A DNA stretch of 64,000 nt from Ophiosphaerella korrae (Eukaryota > Ascomycota > Dothideomycetes > Pleosporales > Phaeosphaeriaceae): assembly GCA_028456385.1 (NCBI GenBank), contig JALNQF010000129.1, forward strand, positions 58,500-122,499. Reading direction: 5' to 3'. Positions 32,883 to 44,408 of this stretch are shown in pieces; positions within the stretch are counted from its first letter, which is position 1; every line of letters begins with the position of its first letter. A program made the translations under genes and the position numbers. The notes under the pieces are model-generated. The model was not told where the DNA came from and made no database searches. It was given only the letters and a program-made list of their open reading frames with translations.

Positions 32883-33875
32883 ATGGTCAATACTGACGTT
32901 CTTATTCCTGTCGTGGTGGCCGTCATCGGCTTGCTTGGGTCCGCCGTCAGTGTTATTCTGAGCTGGCACACACACACCATGAGTAGAGAGCTCATAGTGA
33001 CCAACATGACGAGCAGGTACCTCCAGCCGCTCCTTGTTGCCGCATATGATTTACAGCAGCGATTATTCGACCTGGTCGAGTATCCTATAAGTCGACAGCA
33101 TCTCTCATCGCCAAAGGGAGTCGAGGATTTGAAAATTTATACCTGCTATCTACTTGCGCAGTATCTGGCTTCAACCTACATAATCCGCACAAAGACGGGG
33201 TATTTGTCCTTCGCCAAGAATCCGAAGTTAAAGGACATGCGGAATATTATGTATTTGATTGACGAGGAGCTGGATCGACGCCGTGTCGATGGATGGAACG
33301 TTGGCGTTTGGCCTGCCGCTCGCATACTGATATCGGAGCGTATGCTCATTAAACCAGAGAAAGAGAGTGTGATTGAAACGCTAGACGGGGGAATGGCGCT
33401 AGGCGTCAAAACTTTGGACACATTTCTGCAGAATTGGGTCAAAGATTTTAAGGAGCCAATGGGATACTTCTGCGAATGGATTGACCTCATGCTGGAAGGG
33501 CGAATAAAAAAAGAGGGTTCTAAGGATGCTGCTATGCGTTGCATGCAGCACTTACTCGTCGACCTTATCGACTGCATAGACGAAAATCGTGCATACATCG
33601 CAGGCGGCGCTGCAATCAGGAAGTGTGCTACATCAACTGTCGACTGTGACTGCGCTAAAGAAGGTTGCCGGTCAGCCCAGGGCATCACAAGCTTAAATAT
33701 GGCTTTGCAACACCGTCAAAACAGTCGATATGGTGATGCCGGTCTCTGGAATGTTGAAGGACTTAACCAGAATCGGCCCATACACTATGATGAGTCCCGA
33801 GAGAAGCAAATCGGTCTACGGGAGGTTGAGAAAGAGACTTTCAAAGTCGACTTGCTTGAAACACCCAAGCCTTGA
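32883..33875 (+). CDS. Single-pass membrane protein of unknown function
   Basis: Intronless ATG-to-stop frame of 330 residues. An N-terminal hydrophobic segment (about residues 5-27, VLIPVVVAVIGLLGSAVSVILSW) is a membrane anchor or uncleaved signal. The remainder is mixed helical and soluble, with YLQPLLVAAYDLQQRLFDL, LAQYLASTYIIRTKTGYL and a Cys-rich CDCAKEGC patch near residue 258. The codon content and length support a real gene, unlike its surroundings. Proteins of this layout are common unnamed fungal ORFs, but I do not recognise a domain. It is flanked by a dead kinase gene and a broken DUF6603-like gene. Confidence 0.6.
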   Translation: MVNTDVLIPVVVAVIGLLGSAVSVILSWHTHTMSRELIVTNMTSRYLQPLLVAAYDLQQRLFDLVEYPISRQHLSSPKGVEDLKIYTCYLLAQYLASTYIIRTKTGYLSFAKNPKLKDMRNIMYLIDEELDRRRVDGWNVGVWPAARILISERMLIKPEKESVIETLDGGMALGVKTLDTFLQNWVKDFKEPMGYFCEWIDLMLEGRIKKEGSKDAAMRCMQHLLVDLIDCIDENRAYIAGGAAIRKCATSTVDCDCAKEGCRSAQGITSLNMALQHRQNSRYGDAGLWNVEGLNQNRPIHYDESREKQIGLREVEKETFKVDLLETPKP

Positions 33876-34372
33876 CACTTTGCGGATGAAAACCCAAATT
33901 TTATGAGAATTGTGAGGGGTCATCAGGCATCTTGGGTTAAATCACGTCTTTGAATAGTACCATTGGATGCAGATGATCAAGATTTGCACTCGTATCGTTT
34001 GGTTTATGTGAGTGCGCCTGGAATATTTGAAGGGATGGTCATAATTGTGTAGTTCTAGCTGCTCAGTGCTCCTCTATTGTTCCATTCAACTATCAGGATA
34101 TTTTTCCAATTTCGGCTGACGTCAACCAGCTCAATGCTTGTGCCGGCCTTGATACTGAACAATCTCAAGGCACCGACACCCGACCCAAATGACAACGATC
34201 GCTCATTCTCAATCCAAGAACTGAAAGTGCAAAGTTCCCAGCGGCTGCCGCAAAATTCACCAAGACTCTGACCTAACCCTAACTTAAGCTCGTACTACCT
34301 CTACCTGACCCCTACTTAGTACTCCTACTACCCTAGCCCAACCCCAACCTATTTACCTGTCTGCGTATAGCT

Positions 34373-34410
<38 letters not shown>

Positions 34411-34415
34411 AACCC
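33876..34415. other. Intergenic region with CCTAAC-like degenerate repeats and a poly-A run
   Basis: After about 34,270 the sequence is built of CTAACC/CTACCT/CTGACC-like words. It includes CCTAACCCTAAC, two telomere-like units, then a 28-A run (34380-34407). The run could be a retroposon poly-A tail or simple-sequence expansion. Confidence 0.45.
34380..34407. repeat. Poly-A tract (28 A)
   Basis: Uninterrupted A homopolymer directly 3' of the DUF6603-like gene. Confidence 0.9.
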
Positions 34416-37400
34416 TTAATTCGTTATCAAAGGCGCCGCAACATACAACCCCTTCGTCATCATCGGTACCGCAACATACAACTTATCAAACTGCTCATGC
34501 AACCACTTCGGCATCCTCGCCACCTTTTTCAAACCCTCATCCCGCTTCATCGCCTCCGCCCAGCCCTCCACAAACTCCTCCTGCACTGTCTCCTTCCGTT
34601 TCCCCTTCCTCCTGTCTCATTCAGGAACCGCCCACGTCTCCCGCACAAGCCTCCACTGCTGGTCGCCGGTACTCTCGTTTTTCTCAGGATCCCACTTCCC
34701 GCTAGCGTTTTCTGATTTTGGGAAGGACTTCTCGGCGGTTAGTTCCTGGAGCTGGGCGTCAAGGATGTCGAAGACGGGGTAGGGGTCCTTGGGTATGTGT
34801 GATGATGGGGCGATCAGGCGGACGCCGGATAGTAGGTCGATGGTGCCGGTGGTGGTGGAGGAGAGGAGGCCGTCGATGTTGTTGCCGCTCTGGAGGGGGT
34901 CTAGAGTAGGGTCGTCTGTGGGTTGTTAGTAATCTGAATATTTGCAATCTGTGCTTGGTCTTGAAAAGAAGGGGAGACTCACATTCGCCCCACAGCCCTG
35001 CTGGAAGGGACTTGACAACTTTCTTCATCGTCCAGCCCTTGATGACCGTCTTGTCGTCTCTTGTGATGGAGATCTTGACACTCGACGTCAGCTGCGAGTC
35101 TCCCTTTAGTTTCATAGGCCGGGCGTAGATGGGTTTATTGTAGGTGACGTTGGGGCTCCTTTTCTTGCCATCCATCAGGTCCGCGCTCTTGATCGCCATC
35201 TTGCAACCAATGACAAACACGAAATTGCCACCGCGCACCACCCACGCCTCGTTATGCCTGCGGGCCCCCTTGTCCGTATCGTTCATCAACCCCGACTCCG
35301 CTAGGAACGTGTGGCCCTCATCCTGCGCCATATCGCACGGCTCCTTTGTGTCTTCGCTCTCTAGCTCGATAACCCTAGCCCTTTGTTCCACTTGATCTAA
35401 CTTGCTGCTCCTGTCAGCCTGTAACACGAGCTGGTAAAACTTGAGCAGCGACACGGGATCGACATTCTTGCTGGCATCGCCAAAGTCCATATCGAACGCG
35501 ATGACCTTGATGTCGATATGCACGCGTCCAGCCAGCGGCGGGCCCCACATGGTAAGCTCGGCCCCAGCATCCACAGAAATAGGCGTCTGGATAATGCCCC
35601 AGTCGATGTTGAGCCTGACGCCCACATTGATCGCGATCTCGGCCAGAAAATGGAACGGCCGGTAGTTGATGAGGAAGTTTGCGAAAGCGTCGAACCACGC
35701 CTCGAGCGGGCCCGCGTGCAGTGCCGCGTGCAGCCTCCCGCCGCCCATGCAGGCCTTGGCCGTGATGGCGAAGTACGCTTCCCCCGTGATGCTCAGGTCC
35801 CCGCCTACGCTCCAGCTGATGCCCAGTCGCGGAGGGTTGGGATAGCCCTCGGGGACGTCGTAGGCGGGATGATAACCCCCCATAGTGAACACAAAATCGC
35901 CAACCTTGCTATGATCCGAGTGCGGCGCCTCGAACCAGTAGTACAGCGCGCATCCCCCCCCCCCCGTGAGGTGGCAGCTCGGATGCAGGATGAACGAATT
36001 TGGGCTCAGCTGCGCCTCCGCCTTCACCACGCCGTATGCCAGGTCCACCACCACCGCGATCCCGAGCTCCGCGTGGGCGAACTTCGCAGGCGAACTTGGG
36101 TTCGGGATGTCCACGGCTGCGACAGCGAAAATGCCCAGCTTGATAGCGTCCCCGAATTGCACGACTGCTACGGCGTCAAGTGCAATGAGCTGGAAGGCGT
36201 CGATCTTCATGCCTACGGCAGCCCAGTACGTGCCCACTATGGGGCTGAACCAGCCTCCCTTCCCAGGGTCTGTGAGTTTCTGCAAGGTCTGCATAGCGGT
36301 GTCCTTCCCATCTCCCGTCCCACTCTGCTTAATGAACGGGAAATTAACAATCTGATCCGGCGTGGGGACATTCACATTAGAATTATACCCAAAGCCACCC
36401 GTCAGGCCGGAAATCTCTGCGAACTCGAGCGTCACAAGCGGGCCGTCGAGACGCGCGAAGACGAAGACGGAGACGAACGAGTCGGTGCTGTTGTTCGGGG
36501 TGGCGGCCCCGTAGAAGCCCGCGGCTTGGATCTGGTACGGGATCTAGCCGATGATCAAGCCGCCGGCGTAGTAATCGAGCGAGGGGTTTGTGCCGTGCCG
36601 GATGAGGCCGGCGAGGGTGAGGGGAGGGCGCTCGAAGGACACGGAGAGGCCTTCGAGGGTGAAGGAGATGTCGCTGAGCGAGAACTGCTTGAGTATAGCT
36701 AGGTTGATGTTGATGCTGGGGCCGATTAGGGAGAGCCCGACGGGGCCGAGCTCCATTGTGGCCGTGAACAGGATGTGGAGCTGCTTGTCGGCATATTCGA
36801 GACCCAGGCTGCTGATGGACAGGGGCCCGTCTTTCGTTTTGAAGGGCGCGGAGGCGCTACCGCCATCGGAGTCGCGCGGCTGGTCCTGAGGAGCAGACAG
36901 CTTGGTGCCGAGTTTCGATTTCGACCCCGGAGCAGCGGCTTTGCGGTTTGGCTGGGGCGGGGCTCTCTTGAAGTTGTAGTCGAGCACCAGCGTGCGGGTG
37001 ATATTCAGCGTCAGCACGGCGCAGAAGTGCGCCCCTACGGTGATAACTACATCCTTGATACTTTTTGTTTTGGACTTGTTCGAATACACCAGTGTGTGCG
37101 CGCCCAACGAAGTGTTGAGGTCGTCGATCTCGGCCGCGGTCAGGCCAGGCTGGGCCTGCTTGTCCTTGGGCAGGTTCGCCGCGTCTTGCACCCAGAGGAG
37201 GTACATTTCGTCGAAGGGCTGGGTGAGGTCTCCGATCAGGGGGATCGGGACCGTCGGGAGCGCCACGATGCTGGCCTTGACGAGAGCCGCTTCGAGGGGG
37301 TCGAGGCCAGCCAGTGCTTGGAGTGGAACTAGGCGAAGACTACTTCGACTGGCTGGAAAACTATGTTGGCGAGGAAGTGGAATCCGCCTTTGCCTTCGCC

Positions 37401-39470
37401 TCCGTCTTTGCTTTTCTGCACTTCGAGATGGATGGTATTGCCGGAATCCTTGGCGCCGTTGAAAGGCGTGTCGGCGAGGAAAGGCGGCAGGTCGAGATCG
37501 CTGCCGTAGAGAATGTTCCTCAGGATATCGCCGAGCGTGGTCTCGTCACTTGTAGCTTTCAGATCAGCTGCGAACTTCCATCCGTTCTTGTTGTCGAAGT
37601 GGAACGTGAGGTCTAGCTCAAGCCCCGCAACGAGTATAGCGCCCGTAAAGTCGAAAGAACTGCCAACGGAGCGTCCCTTTTCGCCCTTTTCATACTTATA
37701 CAGCAGATGCATGCGGGATATTTCGAGAAAGTCGATCAGCGGCAGGACATGGCTGGCGGACTCTGCATCGAAGAACTCGCACAGAGTCGAGGCGTGCAGG
37801 CTGCCGAGCTTGGCTTCTAACTGCCAGCCGAGAGAAGAGCTATACTTGGCATCGCCAACCAGGTACGCAGGCGTCTTGTTTGTGGAGTCCTCGCTCGGGA
37901 TTAGGGTGGTGGTGAAGGCAAGCTCGAGGGTAAAGCTCTTGCTCTTCCCCCATGAGAACCACGCACTGAGGTTAATCTGGCCCAGATCGATCTTGGGCAC
38001 CTTGCCGGGCTGGTTGTCTGCCGCGTGAGCCTTGGAGTCGAACGATGCATCGATGGCAAATATATCTTTGGAGAGGTAGACGGTGGCTCTGGAGATTTGC
38101 GTGGGCACCGTATCCGGTATGTCCGGGATATTGCCGACGCCGGGGATCAGGGTTTCCAAGTCAAGTACTTTCACAGGGTCTTTGGTGAACTGGACGCAGG
38201 CTGGAGAAGCCCTCGTCCTGGGGAGTCAGAACGCTCTGGGTATAGGACCCTGGGGCACACAGTCAGAACAAATAACGATGGGGTTGGACATGCGGCCGGC
38301 TACTCACAGTTCCAAAAACTCCCTACGATGGACCCCAGCGCGCCTCCATCGGCACTCCAGCTGTGCGTCACCAGGAATGGGGCTCTCTTTTTGTTGCCGC
38401 CGTTGCCAAACTCTCCCGACACCTCAATATCCACCATGACGCTAGAAAGCTTCTTCTTTTTCGTATCGATCGCGACCTTGAGGCGTCGGAGGTGGATGTA
38501 GTTTGTGAAAATGCCGTCTTTCTTGAGCGTGGTCTCAATGTCGTTCACTCCGCTACCTTCGGGTAGTTGATCAGCGAGCCAGGCAATCACGCCTGTAAAA
38601 AGCGTCCTTCAAGGGGTCCTTTACGTTGAACAAGAGATCAATCTCCGACTCCCTCACCTCTAATGCGAGCACTAGGTCGACGCTAACTTTGCTCTTGGTC
38701 GTGACAGTGCAGCCGACCTCAAAAGTCACGTTGCCGGACGTGACAGTCTTCTCTCCCTGGTCTGTGTCGGCCAGCTCGATCGCCTTTTTGCAGATGAGGT
38801 CGACGCTGGTGAACTTGATGCTGGTGAGCTTCTTGTCCAGCACGTCCAGGAACTTTGTTGCATCGTCGATGCTGAATTGGAGCCTGACGACCGTCTCGAG
38901 GCCGTCATCAGGAGCAAACCAGAGCGCATTCCTCTTCCTGCCGCTGTTTTTCAGTGTGATCTTCGCTTTCAAATCGGCCACCGCGGTAGGCAAGACCTTG
39001 GCTGCGCCAGCTAGGCCGGCGAAATCAACCACCTTCTTAATTGTCGTGTCGACATCTTTCGACTTGTCGGGGTCCAGGCCGAAGTACAGCGGAGAGCCGT
39101 CGCTGTTCATCCCCGGAACCGGTATTCCTTCGGCGTCGGTGTCAAAGGCGAAGAGAAGGACGCCATGGCTAGAGCTGAATACCAGATCGAAAGGCGTAGT
39201 CAGGTGGAACTCGAAGAACTGGATGTTCATATTGGAGTTGTCGTCGACGGTGACGGACAGGGTGCTGCTGGCATCCCAATTCTGCATCTATTTCTTCCAC
39301 GTGTCGCTGGCGTCTAGGTCTCCCACCTTGTCCGACGGCTTCGATTTGAGCGTGATGCTCTGGTCCGGCAGCAGCTCGAGGAAGTTATTTAGAGGACCTT
39401 CGGACTCGACCTTGGTGTCTTCGCCGGGTTTCTTTGCCGAGCCGCTCCAGTAAATGTAGTATTTGCCCAT
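34416..39470 (-). pseudogene. Large DUF6603-like beta-rich protein gene, broken
   Basis: A near-continuous minus-strand coding region of about 1,600 codons. Its segments are ~39287-38571 (FFEFHLTTPFDLVFSS), 38590-38308, an intron 38201-38307 (GT-AG, in phase to SCVQFTKDPVK), 38200-37330, 37330-36547 (PLEAALVKASIVALP, IPLIGDLTQPFDEMYLLW), 36543-34983, an intron 34916-34982 and a last exon. The central LTGGFGYNSN, GTYWAAVGMKIDAFQLI and NYRPFHFLAEIAINVG stretches are what I associate with DUF6603, a large beta-rich domain of fungi and bacteria without a settled function. Breaks: stops at 39288-39290 and 36544-36546, a frame change at the A5 run 38597-38601, another near 37,322-37,350, and a TGA at 34617-34619 that may be the real end. 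Composition is GC-rich and codon-like, so decay is recent or partly sequencing error. Confidence 0.6.
35954..35965. repeat. Poly-C tract (12 C) inside coding sequence
   Basis: Encodes a Gly run (LTGGGG) in the minus-strand DUF6603-like frame; a site prone to slippage. Confidence 0.85.
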
Positions 39471-40100
39471 AGCGTACGAAGCTGCGCCCCGTCAACAGAG
39501 GCGAGCTTGGAGTCTATACCGTGGCTTGTTTCAGAGAAACCTGACAAGGCTGAGCTGGATCATGAGCATGGCAGTGGGGGGGCAGCTACCTCCCTGAATT
39601 CCGGCGGAGCCAAGATCTTCTGTTACTCATCGTCGGCCCTGTTGTGGTGGTGCTTTGCCCTTGTAGGCCGTCTGGCTTAGCAATTAAGGCTCAGCTGCCA
39701 ACGAGCCAACTGTGCAACCTGAATCAACTCCGGCGGGTAATCGCATTTCGAACGCGGACCGCCCCCACAGTCCCGATGAAGCGGTTAGACAGGGGACAGA
39801 GGTGTGGGGAGCTGATAAAGGACCCTTCGTGTGAGATGCAGCGGCATGCATGCATGCCTGCATCTGGGATGGCCTGGTCGCTGACGTCAACCTGCATGCA
39901 CATGTACTAATCTGCTGCCTGCGCATCACACCTCTACGTTCCCCATTACTCGGTTTCTATTTACTTCTAATACGAATACGCTACAGTAATTATAGGAGTA
40001 TGGCTCTCGATAAATCTCCCTAAATCAAAGACTTCTTGAAATAAATAATTAACCACAGTGTGTTCTTTGACGGGAAAGAAACAGCATATAACGGATATCT
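39471..40100. other. Intergenic region between two same-strand broken genes
   Basis: No coding frame supported. Contains a short GCATGCATGCATGCCTGCAT palindromic run near 39,843-39,862. Confidence 0.4.
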
Positions 40101-40929
40101 CTAAACTGGAAGACCCGTGTCTTGTGGCACAGCCTGCCGTATTTTCGCCACGCTGGGGAGATCTTTCCGGTAGTGCCCGATGCCGTCGCTTCGACATTCG
40201 CTTTCAAGACCGCACGAAATGACTCGGAGTTTGTGTTCCTCCTGGCGCGGTACATCTGCCACGATTCCGCGAATCACATCGATACCCGTTCCGGTGTCGA
40301 GTTCTGGATAGACACCGGCGGCAGAGCGTCCGGTGGGTCGATCCATGACGACGATTGTAGACTTGTTGGCACCGTCGGGGTCCATGTCCCACTTTCTTTT
40401 GAATATGTCCGCTCCCTCTCCCTCCACGCCCTGGTCGAGATATTTTTCCAGCCAAGTTTTGGTGTCGGGGGATGAGCAGTGCCATGCCGTTCTTGATGCT
40501 GGCAGGGAGGCCGTTGCTGCTCGCATCTGCAATGAGGACGGTGGATGCATACTCGCCGTAGGTGTCCAGTTTGACCCGCTTGATGGTTTTTCCATCGTAC
40601 GGGTGCCCGTTCAGTTGACAGTTTTGGAAATCTTCCGGCCGTTTGTTGGTGGTTTCGTTGTAGGTGATTTCGTTGCAGGTCCACGAGCAAAAGAAACTGT
40701 TCTTGTTATTAATATCGACCGAGTGTTTCAAATAATCTTGAGTTTCCGACTTCGTGCTCTTTGGGGAAAAGTCGGCGAGGTAGAGAACAAGCGAGTAGTC
40801 TTTTCCTGGCAACTGCATCGCTGCTCGCAGATAGTACATGTCTCCCCGGTGCCCAGCGTCCATGAAGTATATGGGCCCTGCTTTGTCGAAGACATCCGGG
40901 AGCCATAACTCGCTCGATTTTGGTGCCAT
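40101..40929 (-). pseudogene. Unknown gene upstream of the DUF6603-like gene, frameshifted
   Basis: The minus-strand ATG at 40929 (MAPKSSELWLPDVFDKAGPI) opens a good coding frame. It passes through FMDAGHRGDMYYLRAAMQL and VLIADASSNGLPASIKNGMALL, then shifts at a G5 run on the plus strand (40468-40472). One base fewer continues into DTKTWLEKYLDQGVEG, KWDMDPDGANKSTIVVMDRP and DVIRGIVADVPRQEEHKLRV, ending at 40101. The repaired length would be about 275 residues. No family recognised. It lies on the same strand and about 600 bp upstream of the DUF6603-like gene, so the two may form a module. Either a pseudogene or a one-base assembly error. Confidence 0.5.
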
Positions 40930-42379
40930 CTCGCCGACTCAGGCGGGATTACTGGGGGCTGGGATGCAGTTATTCAAGTCTTATTTTGAAATCGCAATTG
41001 ACAGCTTCAATCAGCTCAAGGACTTGAATTTTCTCTCACCTTCTCTATCCGTATGTCCTCTCGGCTGTACTTATACAAATAATACGCTACGTCAGCACTC
41101 TCGCCTGGGTATAGGCCCCAAGGCACATGTTCAGCCTAACGTCCGCCGTCCCAGCCTTGTGGGCTTACACGCCAAGCCAGTAGGTGACGTTGTGGCGTTG
41201 ACCATGCCTTCTCGTATCTGCACATTCGCTGATGCTCCATTGAGCTGCAAGACGCCGGATTAGACAGGTAGCAGAGCGCTGGCAGCTGAAGCGGCAATGC
41301 AGGCGAAGCTGACGGGGCACAGCAGATATTCCAGCCCAGCAAGGATGATCGGGTCGTTGTTTATTAACTCTACCGGAGGCGTTCGATGAACGGCCAGTTT
41401 GTGTATTACAGTGCTACTACCGTGGTTTCTCTGATGGAACGCTCTAGTCAATATTAGCACCGTATTTCGTTGCCATTAATAAATACTGTTAGAATAATAA
41501 ATAATCGGCTTCGCCTTAGTTAAAGCTGATTTGCATATATCTCGTTTTTTTAAAACAGTGTAATTGAGTCGGTCAGACACCGGTTGGATTTTCGGTTAGA
41601 GTTTGGACCCTTGACCGCAATCCACATGAATGATTCCTAGACGTGAAATATGCAATGTACAACTAGAGTCTTGGTCCAATTACCTTTGTGAGTATAGAAC
41701 TAGCACTAGCTTTACTGGCGCCCGTGCGCTCAGAAGAAGGGACAGGCGCAAGCTTATTTGGAACTTGGTAGCATGGGGTTTGGCTCTTTAGAATATTCGC
41801 GTGGGCTCTGGAAACTGTGTTCTCCGTAATAAACACTTTGTTTTCAGTTCAGTATAGTAGTTATTGCATAGCTCTGGAATACTAACTAGATGGGTGTAAA
41901 ACAAGCGTTTGTCGTTCAGCGCTTGAGTACATGATATCTCCATCTTTTTTTCGCAAAACTAATAAGAGCATTCCTTCTAGAACTGGCTGTAGGCTGTTGC
42001 TCAGGATCTTGATGTGACAAAGCTCAATCACTAGCAATCGGTGTCCTGAACTGATCACTTGTTTGCTGCGAGAATGCCAACAGTTCTGTTCATTGCGGTT
42101 ATTAGCTTCTGCTTATGTTATTTTGGGATCTCTTATAAGGCTACCCACAACACCTGAGTTCCTCTTATCTTTGCGAACCTGCATCCCAGATCTGGTATGA
42201 TTGCAGAGACAGTTTGCAAGCAGTTAGATGCCACTGTTTAGTTGTTTCCATTGAGCTTTATTAGCAATTGTTAGGATTTATGAAAACTCACGCTTTCTTG
42301 TGTTAATAGTTCTCTTCTGGCCCACCTTGTAGAAATCTTCTACCACACCAGTCCGCCTAGGCTTCGATAACCGACATAG
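40930..42379. other. AT-rich intergenic region
   Basis: Short frames only. 41,460-42,380 is AT-rich and featureless to my reading. Confidence 0.4.
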
Positions 42380-43226
42380 AAATGGCTACATTCACTCCTA
42401 AACGGTTGGTATCGCGCAAAGATTCCTTTGATATCAACAAAAAATGCCTGTACCTCCCCTAAACACTATTTGCATATCATCAAAGAAAACCCCGAGTACG
42501 ACATTGACGATGGCTTAGTCATTCACGACGCTTCCTGCCGCCAAGGCTTCGCTATAGAAGTAATTTTCACAGCCTGGTCTGACAAATCTATTACCATCTA
42601 TCCAACAGACAAGCAGCTGGAAATGATAGACATGTACAATAAGTTCCCGAAGAAGCGAGGTTGAACTTGCAGGGCTACTATCATGAATTGCGAAGATCTT
42701 CAATTCCGAGACCAGGCGTTCACTCATACGCCTCCTGATGTTCAAATTACCTTGTATCGCCAACCCCATTTCCGGGACAAAGGAGACCTGCCGTACTCTG
42801 AAACCTGGAGGGGTGTTCGTCACGTCAATGTGATTGAGCTTTCCGCATCTCGAGGCCGCAGCCGGCACACACCACGTAGTATAGAGGAAAGATGAAAGGA
42901 TTGAGTGGGCACCACACGACGGGCCTAAGGATCTCACATATCTTCTCGAGCCTTTTCGCGCCGGTGGATTTGAAGGAACGGTCGTTGAAAAGACATTGTC
43001 AGTCCCTTGCGTTATCGATGATATTGACAAGTTCGTCGCGGCAATCTGGAGCATTGATGGAGAGAGGAAGGGTGGCTGGACGAAGGAGGATGAAGAACGG
43101 TGGGATGAAGCCATTGCCATGTACAAGAAAATTTTGAGTCGGACGCCCAGCTATGAGGTTGATGCGAATGGTAGGATATGTCTGGAGTTGGGGGCTCAAT
43201 TTGCGATGGTGAAGAAGGCTGCGTAG
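42380..43226 (+). pseudogene. Degenerate gene of unknown family
   Basis: Three coding-like segments on the plus strand lie in different frames. They are 42428-42664 (NPEYDIDDGLVIHDASCRQG, IYPTDKQLEMIDMYNKF), 42690-42895 (WRGVRHVNVIELSASRGR) and 42900-43226 (DLTYLLEPFRAGGFEGTVVEK, SVPCVIDDIDKFVAAIWSIDGER, ending AQFAMVKKAA). Between the last two, a TAG stands where the frame would otherwise read on into RKDERIEWAPHDGPKDL, consistent with a Trp codon changed to stop. I do not know the family. The intact stretches suggest fairly recent loss. Confidence 0.45.
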
Positions 43227-43659
43227 ACTGATTCATTGTGTTCATCAACGGGGGGATAGTGCTGGGGCAGCATGCATGTATCTAGTTTCCAAATTTGGAT
43301 AGTTCAAAGCATGTCTGAAATTGCATCGAAAGTTCCTGAGAAACGTAAGCCTGAGGAATGTAAGTTATAGTCGAATTACTTCTTTAAATTGGGATTTGGA
43401 CCTCCTCCTCAGTCCCGCCGACCCTAGCCATAACGGATATCATGATGGGATGTACAGATCCGCTGACTCAACTTAGGCACGAGTAGACTTGAGCTAACAA
43501 GATCATGCTTAAGTAGAACTAGAGTAGGCTTAATCTACCCTAAAATAACTTGCTTAGCTACGGATTATGCTACTTATTACTTATAGCGTACTTCCCCGAT
43601 GAGTCGGCCACCTTGCCAAGACCACACCAACTTGCAACAATAAGACGTGATGCCTCAAC
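43227..43659. other. Intergenic region
   Basis: AT-rich flank of the transposon remnant; nothing recognised. Confidence 0.4.
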
Positions 43660-43965
43660 ATAATAACGTGCAATCTCAACTAGACGAATCTCAGATACAG
43701 CTTGCCCTCTAAGCTATTTATTAAGACTCTAACCTCTCTATTTGACGCGCTGCAGCTATGTATAACGTGAAACGAACTACCCTACAGGATCGACACGCTA
43801 GAAAGCCTTCAAGACGCGACTGTGCGTCTAACGCGATGAGGATCCTTCTAATAGAAGAGGAGGTGATTGTACAGTATATACTTAACCTTAACGCACGAGG
43901 ATTTCCTCCCTAGCTTGCTGATGTGAAGGCTATGGCTGATTCTTTAGTCACTTAGAAAGACTTGC
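43660..43965 (+). mobile_element. Fot/Pogo (Tc1-mariner) transposase N-terminal remnant
   Basis: Translated across stops, the strand gives ESQIQLAL, RAAAMYNVKRTTLQDRH, KPSRRD and IEEEVIVQYILNLNARGFPP, followed by LADVKAMADSL. This is the HTH_psq plus CENP-B-type DNA-binding start of fungal pogo/Fot transposases. At least four in-frame TAA/TAG stops sit where Gln, Arg or Trp codons would be expected. The DDE catalytic domain is missing, so the copy is truncated and inactive. Terminal inverted repeats were not found. Confidence 0.6.
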
Positions 43966-44017
43966 TAAGTAACGTAATAATAATGAAGGACTAAGTATTT
44001 AAAGAAGATAGATAATT

Positions 44018-44193
44018 TGTAACGAAAGCGCGGTACCTATGGTATACCAGCGCCTCGCTTTCGTCTCGCTAGTATTTGGCAACACTAGGACCTATATATA
44101 GAGGAGGCCTGTAGAGATAGAACGATACGAATTAATCTTACTTCGATCTTAACTCTGTTCAACGGCGTACTCGCTACTATTAAACTACTTACA
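44018..44193. mobile_element. Probable solo LTR
   Basis: A 176-bp segment begins TGTAACG and ends CTTACA (TGTAA/TTACA inverted ends). It contains a TATA-like CTATATATAGAGG (about 44,091) and is flanked by near-identical 5-bp sequences TAATT (44013-44017) and TAACT (44194-44198), a possible target-site duplication with one C/T change. There is no internal domain, as expected after LTR-LTR recombination. It sits about 215 bp upstream of the Zn2Cys6 gene. Confidence 0.4.
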
Positions 44194-44408
44194 TAACTTT
44201 ACTTATAGAGTATAGTTATTCCGAGATCGATGTCTTGCGTGTTTTTATAAGCGGGTCGGGGGCTGGAAAATTGATGCCGATGCCAGCGGCCCGACATTCC
44301 TACTACCGCAGCAAGCCGTGTTCGGAGACTCGGGTCTTCCCCCAGCTTCCAAACAGACTCTGATCCATTAACATTACCACCCCTGTTGACCCGGTACTTT
44401 CTTCTGCA

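Noticed and set aside
35518..36702. 394-residue plus-strand frame opposite the DUF6603-like gene
   Set aside because: Low-complexity Arg/Val/Asp-rich shadow of GC-rich coding DNA; no domain or start context.
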